Translations under genes and position numbers: made by a program
In this document: in pieces, positions 1 to 7,041 of the stretch
How the letters are laid out: the number at the start of each line of letters is the position of its first letter
Position numbering within the stretch: position 1 is the stretch's first letter
Source: Mucilaginibacter sp.
GTDB taxonomy: Bacteria > Bacteroidota > Bacteroidia > Sphingobacteriales > Sphingobacteriaceae
Length of the DNA: 14,126 nt
Reading direction: 5' to 3'
NCBI GenBank assembly: GCA_014376655.1
Contig: JACMRC010000456.1
Location: forward strand, 1-14,126
Notes under the pieces: generated by a model
What the model was told of the DNA's origin: nothing
Seen by the model: only the letters and a program-made list of their open reading frames with translations
Database searches by the model: none

Positions 1-1451
1 CTGTTTATATACGGTTGTGTTTTTTTACGGCCCGCGGCAACTGCTTTTGTAAAATCATCATAGCCATGATTGATCTCGCTTTGCAGTATAGCTTTCTCTT
101 CGGGAGTTAAAGGGCGACTGGTGTTACCCAAATCTGCAAATTTGCCGGTTTTAACGCCATCGAAAGTTACGCCCAACTTATCGTTAAATAGCTTTTGCAT
201 ATTGGGCAAAATGGCAAATATGCCTATAGAGCCGGTAATGGTATTTGGCTGCGCGAATATAGAATCGGCCGCGCACGAGATATAATATCCACCCGATGCT
301 GCCACATCGCCCATTGACACAATAATAGGTTTAACTTTTTTAGTCAGCATCACCTCGCGCCATATCACATCGCTGGCTAATGAACTACCACCCGGCGAAT
401 TAACCCGTAACACAACAGCTTTTACTTTGCTATCCAACCTTACTTTACGTAATGCCTTTGATATCGTTTCAGACCCAATACTATTATCATCACCTTCGCC
501 GCCCCCAATATCGCCCGATGCATAAACTACCGCAATGCGGTTAGTCGATACGTCCTTACTATCCTCGTCGCTGCTCTTAGTGTACTCGGCTAATTCAACG
601 CTATTAATATCTTCCTTAGCCTTTATGCTTAATCGTTGTTTAAGCTCGGCTAACAGCTCATCTTTATATTTTAAACCATCGACCAGCTTGTACTTTAAAG
701 CATCCCCAGGCTGTTTAATACGCATTTGGTTGGCATAGTTAAACAACGAATCTTTGTTTATACCTCGGCTTTTAGAAATACCGGTTAAAAAATGATCGTA
801 TAGCGAACCCAAATACGAAGTAACCTGTAAACGGTTAGCATCGCTCATTTTGGTTAGTACTAAGGGCTCTACAGCGCTTTTATAGGTACCTACTTTAATA
901 ACCTGTGCCTCTATGCCCAACTTATCTAACGCACCTTTTAAAAATGTTACCTGCGAACTAAAACCGCTAAACTCAATAAATCCTTTAGGGTTAATGTAAA
1001 CCTTATCAGCAACTGATGCCAGGTAATAAAACCCCTGGGTATAGATCTCTGCGTATGCTACAATAAATTTCCCTGATTTTTTAAAGTCGATTAACGCGTT
1101 ACGGATCTCTTCGGTAGTGGCCTGGCCAGATAGCATGTAGCTTTCGTCCAGGAAAATGCCTTTTATTTTATCATCGGTTTTAGCCTTTTTAATATTAGCT
1201 AAAATATCTTTTAAGCCAATAGACTTATCCTTATCAAACCCTAAAAAGCTTAAACCCGCCAACGGATTATTAGCCGTACGCTCTGCAATTGGGTATTTTA
1301 TATCAATATGTAAAATTGAATTAGCATCAACCGTAACATCCTTATCACTACCAGCCGCGGCTATAATACCAACAATAACTAAAATAATAATTATGGTTGA
1401 TAAGATAATGCCGACAACTGTTGCCAACACAAATTTGAAAAATTGCTTCAT
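1..1451 (-). CDS. sppA: Signal peptide peptidase SppA, long form (partial, C-terminus outside window)
   Basis: Membrane-anchored serine protease of family S49 that degrades signal peptides left in the membrane after secretion. The reverse-strand frame opens with ATG at 1451-1449 and stays open to the window edge, giving about 483 residues of a family near 590. An N-terminal hydrophobic anchor lies at residues about 5-31. The protein has the two tandem S49 domains of the long (67K) form. The catalytic pair is visible: Lys191 in GTYKSAVEP (bases 879-881) and Ser386 in DVAASGGYY (bases 294-296). Their spacing of 195 residues is close to the 200 of E. coli SppA (Lys209/Ser409). The NSPGGS motif of the second domain lies before Ser386. 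The gene is divergent from folK across 89 bases. About 100 C-terminal residues are missing only because the window ends. Confidence 0.96.
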   Translation of the reverse strand, partial: MKQFFKFVLATVVGIILSTIIIILVIVGIIAAAGSDKDVTVDANSILHIDIKYPIAERTANNPLAGLSFLGFDKDKSIGLKDILANIKKAKTDDKIKGIFLDESYMLSGQATTEEIRNALIDFKKSGKFIVAYAEIYTQGFYYLASVADKVYINPKGFIEFSGFSSQVTFLKGALDKLGIEAQVIKVGTYKSAVEPLVLTKMSDANRLQVTSYLGSLYDHFLTGISKSRGINKDSLFNYANQMRIKQPGDALKYKLVDGLKYKDELLAELKQRLSIKAKEDINSVELAEYTKSSDEDSKDVSTNRIAVVYASGDIGGGEGDDNSIGSETISKALRKVRLDSKVKAVVLRVNSPGGSSLASDVIWREVMLTKKVKPIIVSMGDVAASGGYYISCAADSIFAQPNTITGSIGIFAILPNMQKLFNDKLGVTFDGVKTGKFADLGNTSRPLTPEEKAILQSEINHGYDDFTKAVAAGRKKTQPYIN

Positions 1452-1478
1452 TTACTATTATAAATATTTATATCTATG

Positions 1479-1486
1479 CAAACTTA
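1479..1486 (-). promoter_or_regulatory. Candidate -7 element for sppA (TAAGTTTG)
   Basis: Read on the minus strand this is an exact match to the Bacteroidota -7 consensus TAnnTTTG, 27 bases upstream of the sppA ATG. No TTG -33 element is visible at the usual spacing, so this is a motif match with good placement rather than a full promoter. Confidence 0.38.
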
Positions 1487-1540
1487 ATAAAACCTTATGG
1501 TATAATATTAAGAGCATAGTCTATAATATTTGTTACAACA

Positions 1541-2020
1541 ATGAATAACGTTTTTTTACTATTGGGTAGTAACCTGGGCGACAGAAAATTATTTCTGCAG
1601 CAGGCCATACTGCATATTGCTTATGATATTGCGCCTACCCAAAAAACATCGTCGGTTTACGAAACCCAATCATGGGGAAAAACCGACGAGCCCGACTATT
1701 TGAACATGGTTATTGAGTTAGAAACTGAACTATCGGCAAAAACAATTTTAGATAAAATATTGGCAATAGAGCTGGTGATGGGGAGAAAGCGGGAGGAGAA
1801 ATGGGGCTCACGTATTATTGATATCGATATTTTATATTATAACAATGATATTATTGATGAGCCGGGGCTGCACGTACCACACCCGCAATTACATAACAGG
1901 CGCTTTACTTTAGAGCCGCTTGCAGAGATAGCGCCCGACTATATTCACCCCATTTTAAAAAAGAACAACCTGTGGTTGAAAAATGATTTGAAGGATAGCT
2001 TAATTGTAAAAAAATTATAA
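1541..2020 (+). CDS. folK: 2-amino-4-hydroxy-6-hydroxymethyldihydropteridine pyrophosphokinase (HPPK)
   Basis: Transfers pyrophosphate from ATP to 6-hydroxymethyl-7,8-dihydropterin, the step before dihydropteroate synthase in folate synthesis; a cytosolic enzyme. The 159 residues match the compact single-domain HPPK length. Visible landmarks are the N-terminal LLGSNLGDR (7-15), SSVYETQSWG (37-46), and the motif RIIDIDIL (91-98) with the Mg2+-binding Asp94 and Asp96. VPHPQLHNRRFTLEPLAEI follows at 112-130. It is monofunctional: no DHNA or DHPS domain is fused. The ATG at 1541 begins the conserved first beta strand (NVFLLLGSN), which fixes the start. It is divergent from sppA and lies 22 bases before the HPt gene, so the two could be co-transcribed. 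Confidence 0.97.
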   Translation: MNNVFLLLGSNLGDRKLFLQQAILHIAYDIAPTQKTSSVYETQSWGKTDEPDYLNMVIELETELSAKTILDKILAIELVMGRKREEKWGSRIIDIDILYYNNDIIDEPGLHVPHPQLHNRRFTLEPLAEIAPDYIHPILKKNNLWLKNDLKDSLIVKKL

Positions 2021-2025
2021 ATTTG
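2018..2025 (+). promoter_or_regulatory. Candidate -7 element for the HPt gene (TAAATTTG)
   Basis: Exact TAnnTTTG match that overlaps the folK stop codon (TAA at 2018-2020) and sits 17 bases before the HPt start codon, which would give a very short leader. TTG triplets occur nearby (1988-1990, 2004-2006) but not at the expected -33 distance. The motif is AT-rich enough to arise by chance. Confidence 0.33.
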
Positions 2026-2042
2026 AATTTAACTATTACGAT

Positions 2043-2420
2043 ATGCCGGTTGATTTAACCAATCTTGATCTTGACCTTACCCTATTGCAAGAAATTGCCG
2101 ATGGCAGCGATGAGTTTATTGTTGAATCGATAGATATGTTTTTGCAGCAAACCCCACCTTCTTTACAGGATGTAAGCAACGCTTTCGACGAAATGGATTG
2201 GGCAACAGCCGCAGCTGCCGCGCATAAAATGAAAGCTACCTTAGGCTTTTTTGGAATGTTAAATAGCCAGGCATTAGTACAACAAATTGAGTTAAGCTGC
2301 AAGACCGGTACTCCCGATGTTATGGACTTAATAGGCAAATTGGACCAGGTGCAGGCATTGTTAGCTGCCAACACTGTTGCTTTGTTACAAATAAAAGAGG
2401 AAACAGCGGCTAAGTTTTAA
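2043..2420 (+). CDS. Stand-alone HPt (histidine phosphotransfer) domain protein
   Basis: Small, probably cytosolic four-helix phosphorelay intermediate that would carry phosphate between receiver domains. The 125 residues form one HPt domain with no kinase or receiver attached. The HPt signature is AAAAHKMKATLGFFG (57-71), with His61 as the expected phospho-accepting residue, followed by Lys62 and Lys64 and the glycine of the next helix (Gly71). Preceding helices carry DEFIVESIDMFLQQTPP (23-39), typical of HPt helix one. It lies 22 bases after folK. Its TAA shares the four bases TTAA (2417-2420) with the stop of convergent purS. No partner kinase or regulator gene is in the window, so the pathway is unknown. 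Confidence 0.9.
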   Translation: MPVDLTNLDLDLTLLQEIADGSDEFIVESIDMFLQQTPPSLQDVSNAFDEMDWATAAAAAHKMKATLGFFGMLNSQALVQQIELSCKTGTPDVMDLIGKLDQVQALLAANTVALLQIKEETAAKF

Positions 2421-2671
2421 ACCTGCTCTATTTTAAAGGTATAACTCTCCATAATTAAATTAGCTAATAAGTTTTTACAAGCCAAGTCAACTTTTTGATG
2501 TGCTACTTCAGCGCTATCAGCCTCAATTTGTAAGGTGATGTGTTTGCCAATGCGTATGTTTTGAATTTCGGCAAGGCCTAAATTTTTCATACTGCCGGTT
2601 ACGGCTTTACCTTGTGGGTCAAGGATCTCTTTTTTTGGCATTACATCTATTTCAGCGTGAAACGTTTTCAT
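2417..2671 (-). CDS. purS: Phosphoribosylformylglycinamidine synthase subunit PurS
   Basis: Small bridging subunit of the three-part FGAM synthase (PurS with PurL and PurQ), which converts FGAR to FGAM in step four of purine synthesis and helps ammonia pass from PurQ to PurL. The 84 residues match the usual PurS length of about 80-85. Recognisable segments are the first strand with MPKKEILDPQGKAV (11-24) and the following helix, the central IQNIRIGKHITLQIE (36-50), and the closing helix CKNLLANLIMESYTFKIEQV. It lies 33 bases downstream of pssA on the same strand, so they are probably co-transcribed although the pathways are unrelated. Its presence predicts a small PurL and separate PurQ elsewhere in the genome. 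The stop overlaps that of the HPt gene. Confidence 0.93.
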   Translation of the reverse strand: MKTFHAEIDVMPKKEILDPQGKAVTGSMKNLGLAEIQNIRIGKHITLQIEADSAEVAHQKVDLACKNLLANLIMESYTFKIEQV

Positions 2672-2704
2672 GGAGTAGTTTTATTTAAGCGACATTATAA
2701 GCAG

Positions 2705-3442
2705 TTAAACATTTTCTTTTTGGCTGCTTACAACACCTTTATTAGCTATTTTAAGTTGAACAATTGATAAGGTGATATAGATAAATATGACCACCGGTAT
2801 AGCGGCAAATTTAAAAAATAGAATCAATATAGCTGCAAACAGCAACAATAAATACCGATAAAGATTCCTGGGGTCGCGGTTTTTAAATTTCAGCGACATT
2901 AAGGGCAGTTCTGCAACCAATAAAGCACACATTACAATTACCAGCACCAGTAAACTATATTGGTTTAATATGTATTTATTAAGTAGTGGATATTGTTCTA
3001 TTATAAAAGGCAATGAGGCAATAAGCACACCATTTGCCGGCGTTGGCAACCCGATAAATATATCGGCCTGGCGTGTGTCGGTGTTAAATTTAGCCAAGCG
3101 CAATGCCGAGAAAACGGCAATGGCAAAAGCCAGGAAGCATAAATAAGGCCCAATTTTTTCTATCTGTGGCGATTTCAAAAACAACTCGTACAAAATAGCA
3201 GATGGCAATAAACCAAAGCTCAGCACATCGGCTAACGAATCCAGATCTTTACCTATACCCGAAAAAGACTGTAATACACGGGCCGCAAATCCATCAAAAA
3301 AATCAAATATTGCTGCCAGGAAAAGGGCGTAAGCCGCCGTGATCAGGTCGCCTTTAAATGCAAAAGCAACGCCTACACAACCACTAAACAGGTTGAAACA
3401 AGTTATTGCATTAGGAAGATGTTTTTTTACCCGCTTTTTCAT
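2705..3442 (-). CDS. pssA: CDP-diacylglycerol--serine O-phosphatidyltransferase
   Basis: Integral membrane enzyme joining CDP-diacylglycerol and L-serine to phosphatidylserine, the precursor of phosphatidylethanolamine. The CDP-alcohol phosphotransferase signature is complete: Asp47, Asp50-Gly51, Ala54-Arg55, Gly64, Asp68 and Asp72 (bases about 3227-3304), matching D-x2-D-G-x2-A-R-x8-G-x3-D-x3-D. Several hydrophobic segments surround it (about 17-46, 73-90, 100-112, 130-146, 157-178, 195-230). The length of 245 and lack of a phospholipase-D-like HKD motif put it in the membrane (type II) class rather than the E. coli class. Serine as acceptor is inferred from overall resemblance. Rho lies upstream across two stem-loops, purS downstream. 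No Shine-Dalgarno sequence is seen. A weak TTG-N20-TACCTTCG combination lies at 3450-3480 on the minus strand. Confidence 0.93.
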   Translation of the reverse strand: MKKRVKKHLPNAITCFNLFSGCVGVAFAFKGDLITAAYALFLAAIFDFFDGFAARVLQSFSGIGKDLDSLADVLSFGLLPSAILYELFLKSPQIEKIGPYLCFLAFAIAVFSALRLAKFNTDTRQADIFIGLPTPANGVLIASLPFIIEQYPLLNKYILNQYSLLVLVIVMCALLVAELPLMSLKFKNRDPRNLYRYLLLLFAAILILFFKFAAIPVVIFIYITLSIVQLKIANKGVVSSQKENV

Positions 3443-3472
3443 TTAGGTTCGAAGGTATTAGTATTAACTTAA

Positions 3473-3494
3473 TTAATCAATAACAATTGATTAA
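3473..3494. repeat. Short perfect inverted repeat between rho and pssA
   Basis: TTAATCAA (3473-3480) and TTGATTAA (3487-3494) are perfect complements around the six-base spacer TAACAA. The stem is AT-only apart from one C-G pair, so a hairpin would be weak. It lies directly beside the larger stem-loop at 3500-3548, in the gap after rho and before pssA. It could be part of a tandem terminator structure or a protein-binding dyad. Confidence 0.5.
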
Positions 3495-3499
3495 GTTTA

Positions 3500-3548
3500 G
3501 GTTGATCGGGTTAATTAAATATATGTTATCCAATTAACCTGATCAACC
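3500..3548 (-). terminator. 17-bp stem-loop downstream of rho
   Basis: Arms at 3500-3516 and 3532-3548 pair at 16 of 17 positions around a 15-base loop. The exception, 3508 with 3540, is an A-C mismatch in the rho transcript but would be a G-U wobble in plus-strand RNA. The stem begins 10 bases past the rho stop. No clear U-tract follows on the minus strand, so it is not a textbook intrinsic terminator; it may instead protect the 3' end or partly separate rho from pssA. Confidence 0.45.
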
Positions 3549-3558
3549 AATACTAAAA

Positions 3559-5181
3559 TTAAGAATTCATTGATATTAAGAATTCTTCGTTAGTTTTTGT
3601 ACCTCTGATTTGGCTTTGTAAGAATTCCATAGCCTCAATAGAGTTCATATCAGCCAAGTGGTTACGCAATATCCAGATACGTTGCAAGGTTTCTTTATCT
3701 AACAACAAATCGTCCCTACGTGTACTTGAAGCAGTGATATCAATAGCCGGGAACACACGTTTGTTTGATAGTTTTCTATCCAACTGTAACTCCATGTTAC
3801 CGGTACCTTTAAATTCTTCAAAGATAACCTCGTCCATTTTAGACCCGGTCTCGGTTAATGCTGTCGCGATGATGGTTAATGAGCCGCCATCTTCGATGTT
3901 ACGGGCCGCGCCAAAGAAACGCTTTGGTTTATGCAACGCGTTAGCATCAACACCACCCGATAATATCTTACCAGATGCAGGCGCTACCGTATTGTAAGCA
4001 CGAGCCAAACGAGTAATAGAATCTAACAGGATAACAACGTCATGGCCGCACTCAACCATACGTTTTGCTTTCTCTAAAACAATATTGGCAATTTTTACGT
4101 GGCGCTCTGCAGGCTCATCAAACGTTGATGAAACAACTTCGGCGCGTACGCTGCGGGCCATATCGGTAACCTCCTCGGGGCGCTCGTCAATCAATAAAAT
4201 GATCAGATAAACTTCCGGGTGATTTTTAGCAATCGCGTTAGCCACATCCTTTAATAACATGGTTTTACCTGTTTTAGGCTGCGCCACAATTAAACCACGC
4301 TGGCCCTTACCTATCGGCGAGAAAAGGTCCATGATACGGGTTGAATAGTTACCCTGGTCTGTAAATAAGCTCAATTTCTCTGACGGGAAAAGCGGCGTTA
4401 AGTGATCAAATGGCACACGGTCACGCACTTCGGCAGGGATGCGGCCGTTAATGGCTTCAACACGCACTAACGGGAAGTATTTTTCGCCTTCTTTTGGAGG
4501 ACGGATACTACCGCGTACGGTATCGCCTGTTTTAAGGCCAAACAATTTTATTTGCGACTGTGATACATAAATATCATCAGGCGATGTTAAATAGTTATAA
4601 TCAGACGAACGCAGGAAACCATAGCCATCAGGCATGATCTCTAATACACCTTCGTTAACAATAACGTTATCAAAATCTAAATTTATAGCAGGCTCCTGGC
4701 TTTTTTGATTAGGCACACGGCGCTCAAATTTCGGCGTGCGGCCTTCGGCAGCCGGGTCGGCAGACGTAGTTGCAGCTATTTCGCCTTCCTGCTCTGGCGA
4801 TTGAGCAATTGGTTCGGTGGTGGCTACTTCTTCCTGTCCTTCGCTTTCGTCGGTTTGTGGCTCGTCGTCTTGCAGGTCAAATAAGTTGGTATCGTCCAAT
4901 GGCACCTCAATGCGTGGCGCATTAGTGTTTTTTACAACACGTATTCTGTTACGTGTTTTCTTTTCGCCGGTTTCGGCTGTATTGGTAGTGCCTATTGGGG
5001 CGTAATTACTTTCTACTACTTGTTGTTGCGTACGGGCAGCTTCAATAAGCTGCTGCATTTGTACAATATTTGATATTAACTCTGGCTTCCTAAGGGTGTC
5101 AGCGTCGGCAATACCTAAACTTTTAGCAATTTCGCGCAACTCAGAAACGAGTTTGTCGTTCAATTCGGTTGTATCAGACAT
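3559..5181 (-). CDS. rho: Transcription termination factor Rho (Bacteroidota type, with acidic insert)
   Basis: Hexameric RNA-dependent ATPase/helicase that ends transcription of untranslated RNA. Order of parts: Rho_N helical domain (about 6-47); a low-complexity insert rich in Asp, Glu, Thr, Ala and Pro (about 50-165); the cold-shock-like RNA-binding domain (about 176-245) with the RNP motif DGYGFLR (185-191); then the RecA-type motor. Walker A is AQPKTGKT (300-307), the conserved LIDERPEEVTDM follows (330-341), and Walker B is VVILLDS (382-388). At 540 residues it exceeds E. coli Rho (419) by about the length of the insert. The ATG at 5181 directly precedes Rho_N. The motor is intact, so it should be functional. 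It is divergent from pyrF and is followed by two stem-loops before pssA. Confidence 0.98.
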   Translation of the reverse strand: MSDTTELNDKLVSELREIAKSLGIADADTLRKPELISNIVQMQQLIEAARTQQQVVESNYAPIGTTNTAETGEKKTRNRIRVVKNTNAPRIEVPLDDTNLFDLQDDEPQTDESEGQEEVATTEPIAQSPEQEGEIAATTSADPAAEGRTPKFERRVPNQKSQEPAINLDFDNVIVNEGVLEIMPDGYGFLRSSDYNYLTSPDDIYVSQSQIKLFGLKTGDTVRGSIRPPKEGEKYFPLVRVEAINGRIPAEVRDRVPFDHLTPLFPSEKLSLFTDQGNYSTRIMDLFSPIGKGQRGLIVAQPKTGKTMLLKDVANAIAKNHPEVYLIILLIDERPEEVTDMARSVRAEVVSSTFDEPAERHVKIANIVLEKAKRMVECGHDVVILLDSITRLARAYNTVAPASGKILSGGVDANALHKPKRFFGAARNIEDGGSLTIIATALTETGSKMDEVIFEEFKGTGNMELQLDRKLSNKRVFPAIDITASSTRRDDLLLDKETLQRIWILRNHLADMNSIEAMEFLQSQIRGTKTNEEFLISMNS

Positions 5182-5500
5182 GATATGAATTATGGTGTCA
5201 AAAGGGGTTTTTTATTACGATATTATTCGTGAATCTTAAATGTAATATACTCGGATGTTTGAAAGAAGTTTGTTTGCAGCTTGTTTGAAATGTTTAAATC
5301 CAGGTATATTTATTAAGATAATTAAACGTGGAATTTTAAAATTCTTTCTTTAGTGCAAGAAAAATTCAAAGGATAACTCTGCAATGGTACTCAATTATTT
5401 TAAATTATCAAACTTTTAAAAAAAATATCTTACAATAGGCCAACACTTCAGCTAATTTTTAGTTTTTTTGGGCATTCAAAAAACTTACACTTCTCTATCA
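5182..5500. other. Intergenic gap between divergent rho and pyrF
   Basis: These 319 AT-rich bases hold no convincing gene. They should contain both divergent promoters. On the minus strand, 5292 to 5251 (inside the presumed rho leader) reads as a G-poor, C-rich stretch (12 C, 3 G in 42 bases by hand count) with repeated CAAAC. On the plus strand no exact TAnnTTTG was found before pyrF. An open frame from a TTG at 5468 merely extends pyrF upstream. Confidence 0.7.
5367..5394 (-). promoter_or_regulatory. Possible rho promoter (TTG ... TATCCTTTG)
   Basis: On the minus strand a TTG (5394-5392) is followed after 16 bases by TATCCTTTG (5375-5367). This resembles the Bacteroidota -33/-7 pair, but the -7 element has three rather than two bases between TA and TTTG. 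It would give a rho leader of roughly 180 bases. Confidence 0.25.
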
Positions 5501-6334
5501 ATGATATCGCGCCAACAGCTTATAGACCAGATCAAACAAAAAAAATCATTTCTATGTGTTGGCTTAGATACCGATATTGATAAGATCCCCGAGTTTTTAA
5601 AGCAATACCCCGACCCTATCCTTGAGTTTAACAAGCGCATAATTGATGCTACAAAAGATCTTTGCGTGGCTTATAAACCCAACTCGGCTTTTTACGAAAG
5701 TTACGGTGTTAAGGGCATGCAAAGCTTAATTGCTACCTGGAAGTATTTACCAACCGACTGCCTGAGCATTATTGATGCCAAGCGAGGCGATATCGGTAAT
5801 ACATCCGACAAATATGCCCGTGCTTTTTTTGATGAAGCTACATCAGGTATGAGCTTTGACGCTATTACCGTTACCCCATACATGGGTAATGACAGCGTCA
5901 CCCCATATTTAAAATACGATGGTAAATGGGTGATTATTCTGGCGCTAACGTCATCAGCAGGTAGCAAAGATTTTCAATACCTGCCAACGGATGATGGCCA
6001 TTTATACGAAACCGTAATTAAAAAAGCCAACACATGGGCAGGTGCCGACAGGATAATGTACGTAGTAGGCGCCACCAAAAGCACCGAGTTTACCGATATA
6101 CGTAAATACGCTCCCGATAACTTTTTACTGGTACCCGGTGTAGGCGCGCAAGGCGGCAGCTTACAGGATGTTTGCCAATATGGTATAACTAAAGATTGCG
6201 GCTTGCTGGTAAACTCATCGCGCGGAATTATATACGCCGGCAACGGCGAGGACTTTGCTGATGCGGCAAGAGCCGAAGCGCTGAGGCTACAGCAGGAAAT
6301 GCAGGTGGAGTTGGAGAAAGCCAATATCATATAA
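5501..6334 (+). CDS. pyrF: Orotidine 5'-phosphate decarboxylase
   Basis: Decarboxylates OMP to UMP, the last step of pyrimidine ring synthesis; cytosolic TIM barrel. Counting from ATG at 5501 there are 277 residues, the usual size of the longer (group 2) OMP decarboxylases. The active-site motif DAKRGDIGNTS is at 92-102, with catalytic Lys94 and Asp97. The first strand FLCVGLDTDIDKIP (17-30) carries the substrate Asp region, and VTPYMGND and LLVPGVGAQGG match later barrel strands. The frame is open upstream to a TTG at 5468, but the added 11 residues do not resemble the family and ATG 5501 is preferred. It is divergent from rho. Its TAA is the first three bases of the palindromic repeat at 6332-6423. 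Confidence 0.96.
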   Translation: MISRQQLIDQIKQKKSFLCVGLDTDIDKIPEFLKQYPDPILEFNKRIIDATKDLCVAYKPNSAFYESYGVKGMQSLIATWKYLPTDCLSIIDAKRGDIGNTSDKYARAFFDEATSGMSFDAITVTPYMGNDSVTPYLKYDGKWVIILALTSSAGSKDFQYLPTDDGHLYETVIKKANTWAGADRIMYVVGATKSTEFTDIRKYAPDNFLLVPGVGAQGGSLQDVCQYGITKDCGLLVNSSRGIIYAGNGEDFADAARAEALRLQQEMQVELEKANII

Positions 6335-6423
6335 GCCCCACCCAAAACCGTCCCCGGTGGGGAGGGCTTAAAAATTTTCAATTGGAAAGGCTCCCCTACC
6401 GGGGGAGATTTAGAGGGGGCTTA
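6332..6423. repeat. GC-rich dispersed palindromic element filling the gap between two convergent genes
   Basis: The element begins TAAGCCCC on each strand. The two 33-base arms (6332-6364, and the complement of 6391-6423) agree at 23 of 33 positions ungapped. Each arm has its own inner hairpin, CCCC-GGT-GGGG (6352-6362) and CTCCCC-TACC-GGGGAG (6391-6406, GGGGG run), and the centre is AT-rich around CAATTG. From memory, closely similar sequences are dispersed between genes in Sphingobacteriaceae; this was not checked. It probably acts as a two-way terminator-like or mRNA 3'-end structure. The outer TAA of each arm is the stop codon of the gene on that side. Confidence 0.8.
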
Positions 6424-6957
6424 CACTGATATCTTCCCTTCCACAGAATCATCCAAAGTTTTACCAATCGCTGCGCCAGCCAATTGTTTAATAAAGGCTA
6501 CAGCGTTGCCGTGTTTATTGTCCCAATAGTAGGCTTTGGTAGGTTCTAATTTTATTACAGCTATACGTGGGTCGTCCTCCCCTTCGGTGAACCAAACTTT
6601 TAATATCGGTTTCCAAAATTCTTTGATCTTTTCTTTATCGGCGCTTAGGGTGGTAATGCCATACACATTCAGGTAATCCGAATATTTTGATCCCTGGAAA
6701 AACAGTTGTGCTAATGGTTCGCGTTCTAATTCATGGTAAGTTTCGCTATCGTTAGCTATTAGGAACCATAGGTTGCCCTCGTCGTCGACATCCTGTACCG
6801 TCATAGGTCGGGCCGATGCAGGTAAGCCGGTTTTAATATTACTGGTAAAAAAACAGGTTTTGGCGTCTTCTGCCAGTTCTTTAAGTTTGGTTATGGCTTC
6901 GGCACCATTAAGGTCTTTAAAATTATCTTCGGGTTGGTTTTGGTTAATGCTGTTCAT
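6421..6957 (-). CDS. Pyridoxamine 5'-phosphate oxidase-like split-barrel protein (general stress protein 26 type)
   Basis: Member of the split-barrel flavin-binding superfamily; proteins of this subgroup are usually called general stress proteins, and their substrates are mostly unknown. The 178 residues include GLPASARPMTV (44-54), NLWFLIAND (62-70), YLNVYGITTL (95-104) and a C-terminal FWKPILKVWFTEGEDDPRI (114-132) followed by IKLEPTKAYYWD (135-146), an arrangement typical of the family. There is no signal peptide, so it is cytosolic. It is unlikely to be true PdxH because the PdxH C-terminal signature is absent. FMN or F420 cofactor use cannot be decided from sequence alone. It converges on pyrF through the palindromic element and lies 84 bases downstream of the exonuclease/GIY-YIG gene. 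Confidence 0.85.
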   Translation of the reverse strand: MNSINQNQPEDNFKDLNGAEAITKLKELAEDAKTCFFTSNIKTGLPASARPMTVQDVDDEGNLWFLIANDSETYHELEREPLAQLFFQGSKYSDYLNVYGITTLSADKEKIKEFWKPILKVWFTEGEDDPRIAVIKLEPTKAYYWDNKHGNAVAFIKQLAGAAIGKTLDDSVEGKISV

Positions 6958-7041
6958 AATGTAGTTTTTAATAGATGTATTAAAAACTTACCAATTATGA
7001 TGCCGAAGGCAGAAAGTTATTTAAACTTTTGGGGAATATAA

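Noticed and set aside
1156..1548. 130-codon plus-strand open frame ahead of folK
   Set aside because: It lies antisense to the well-supported sppA coding sequence and overlaps the folK start; its predicted protein has no family features.
2036..2374. 112-codon minus-strand open frame opposite the HPt gene
   Set aside because: It is the antisense shadow of the HPt gene, which has a clear domain signature on the plus strand.
5201..5216. AAAAGGGGTTTTTT run before rho as a possible structural element
   Set aside because: It is not self-complementary enough to form a hairpin and is a simple homopolymer succession in AT-rich DNA.
5468..5500. Upstream extension of pyrF from a TTG start
   Set aside because: The extra 11 residues precede the family's normal N-terminus, and an ATG at 5501 is available right before conserved sequence.
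7001..7011. Small TGCC-GAA-GGCA hairpin between the stress protein and exonuclease genes
   Set aside because: A four-pair stem with a three-base loop and no T-run is too weak to call a terminator and is expected by chance.
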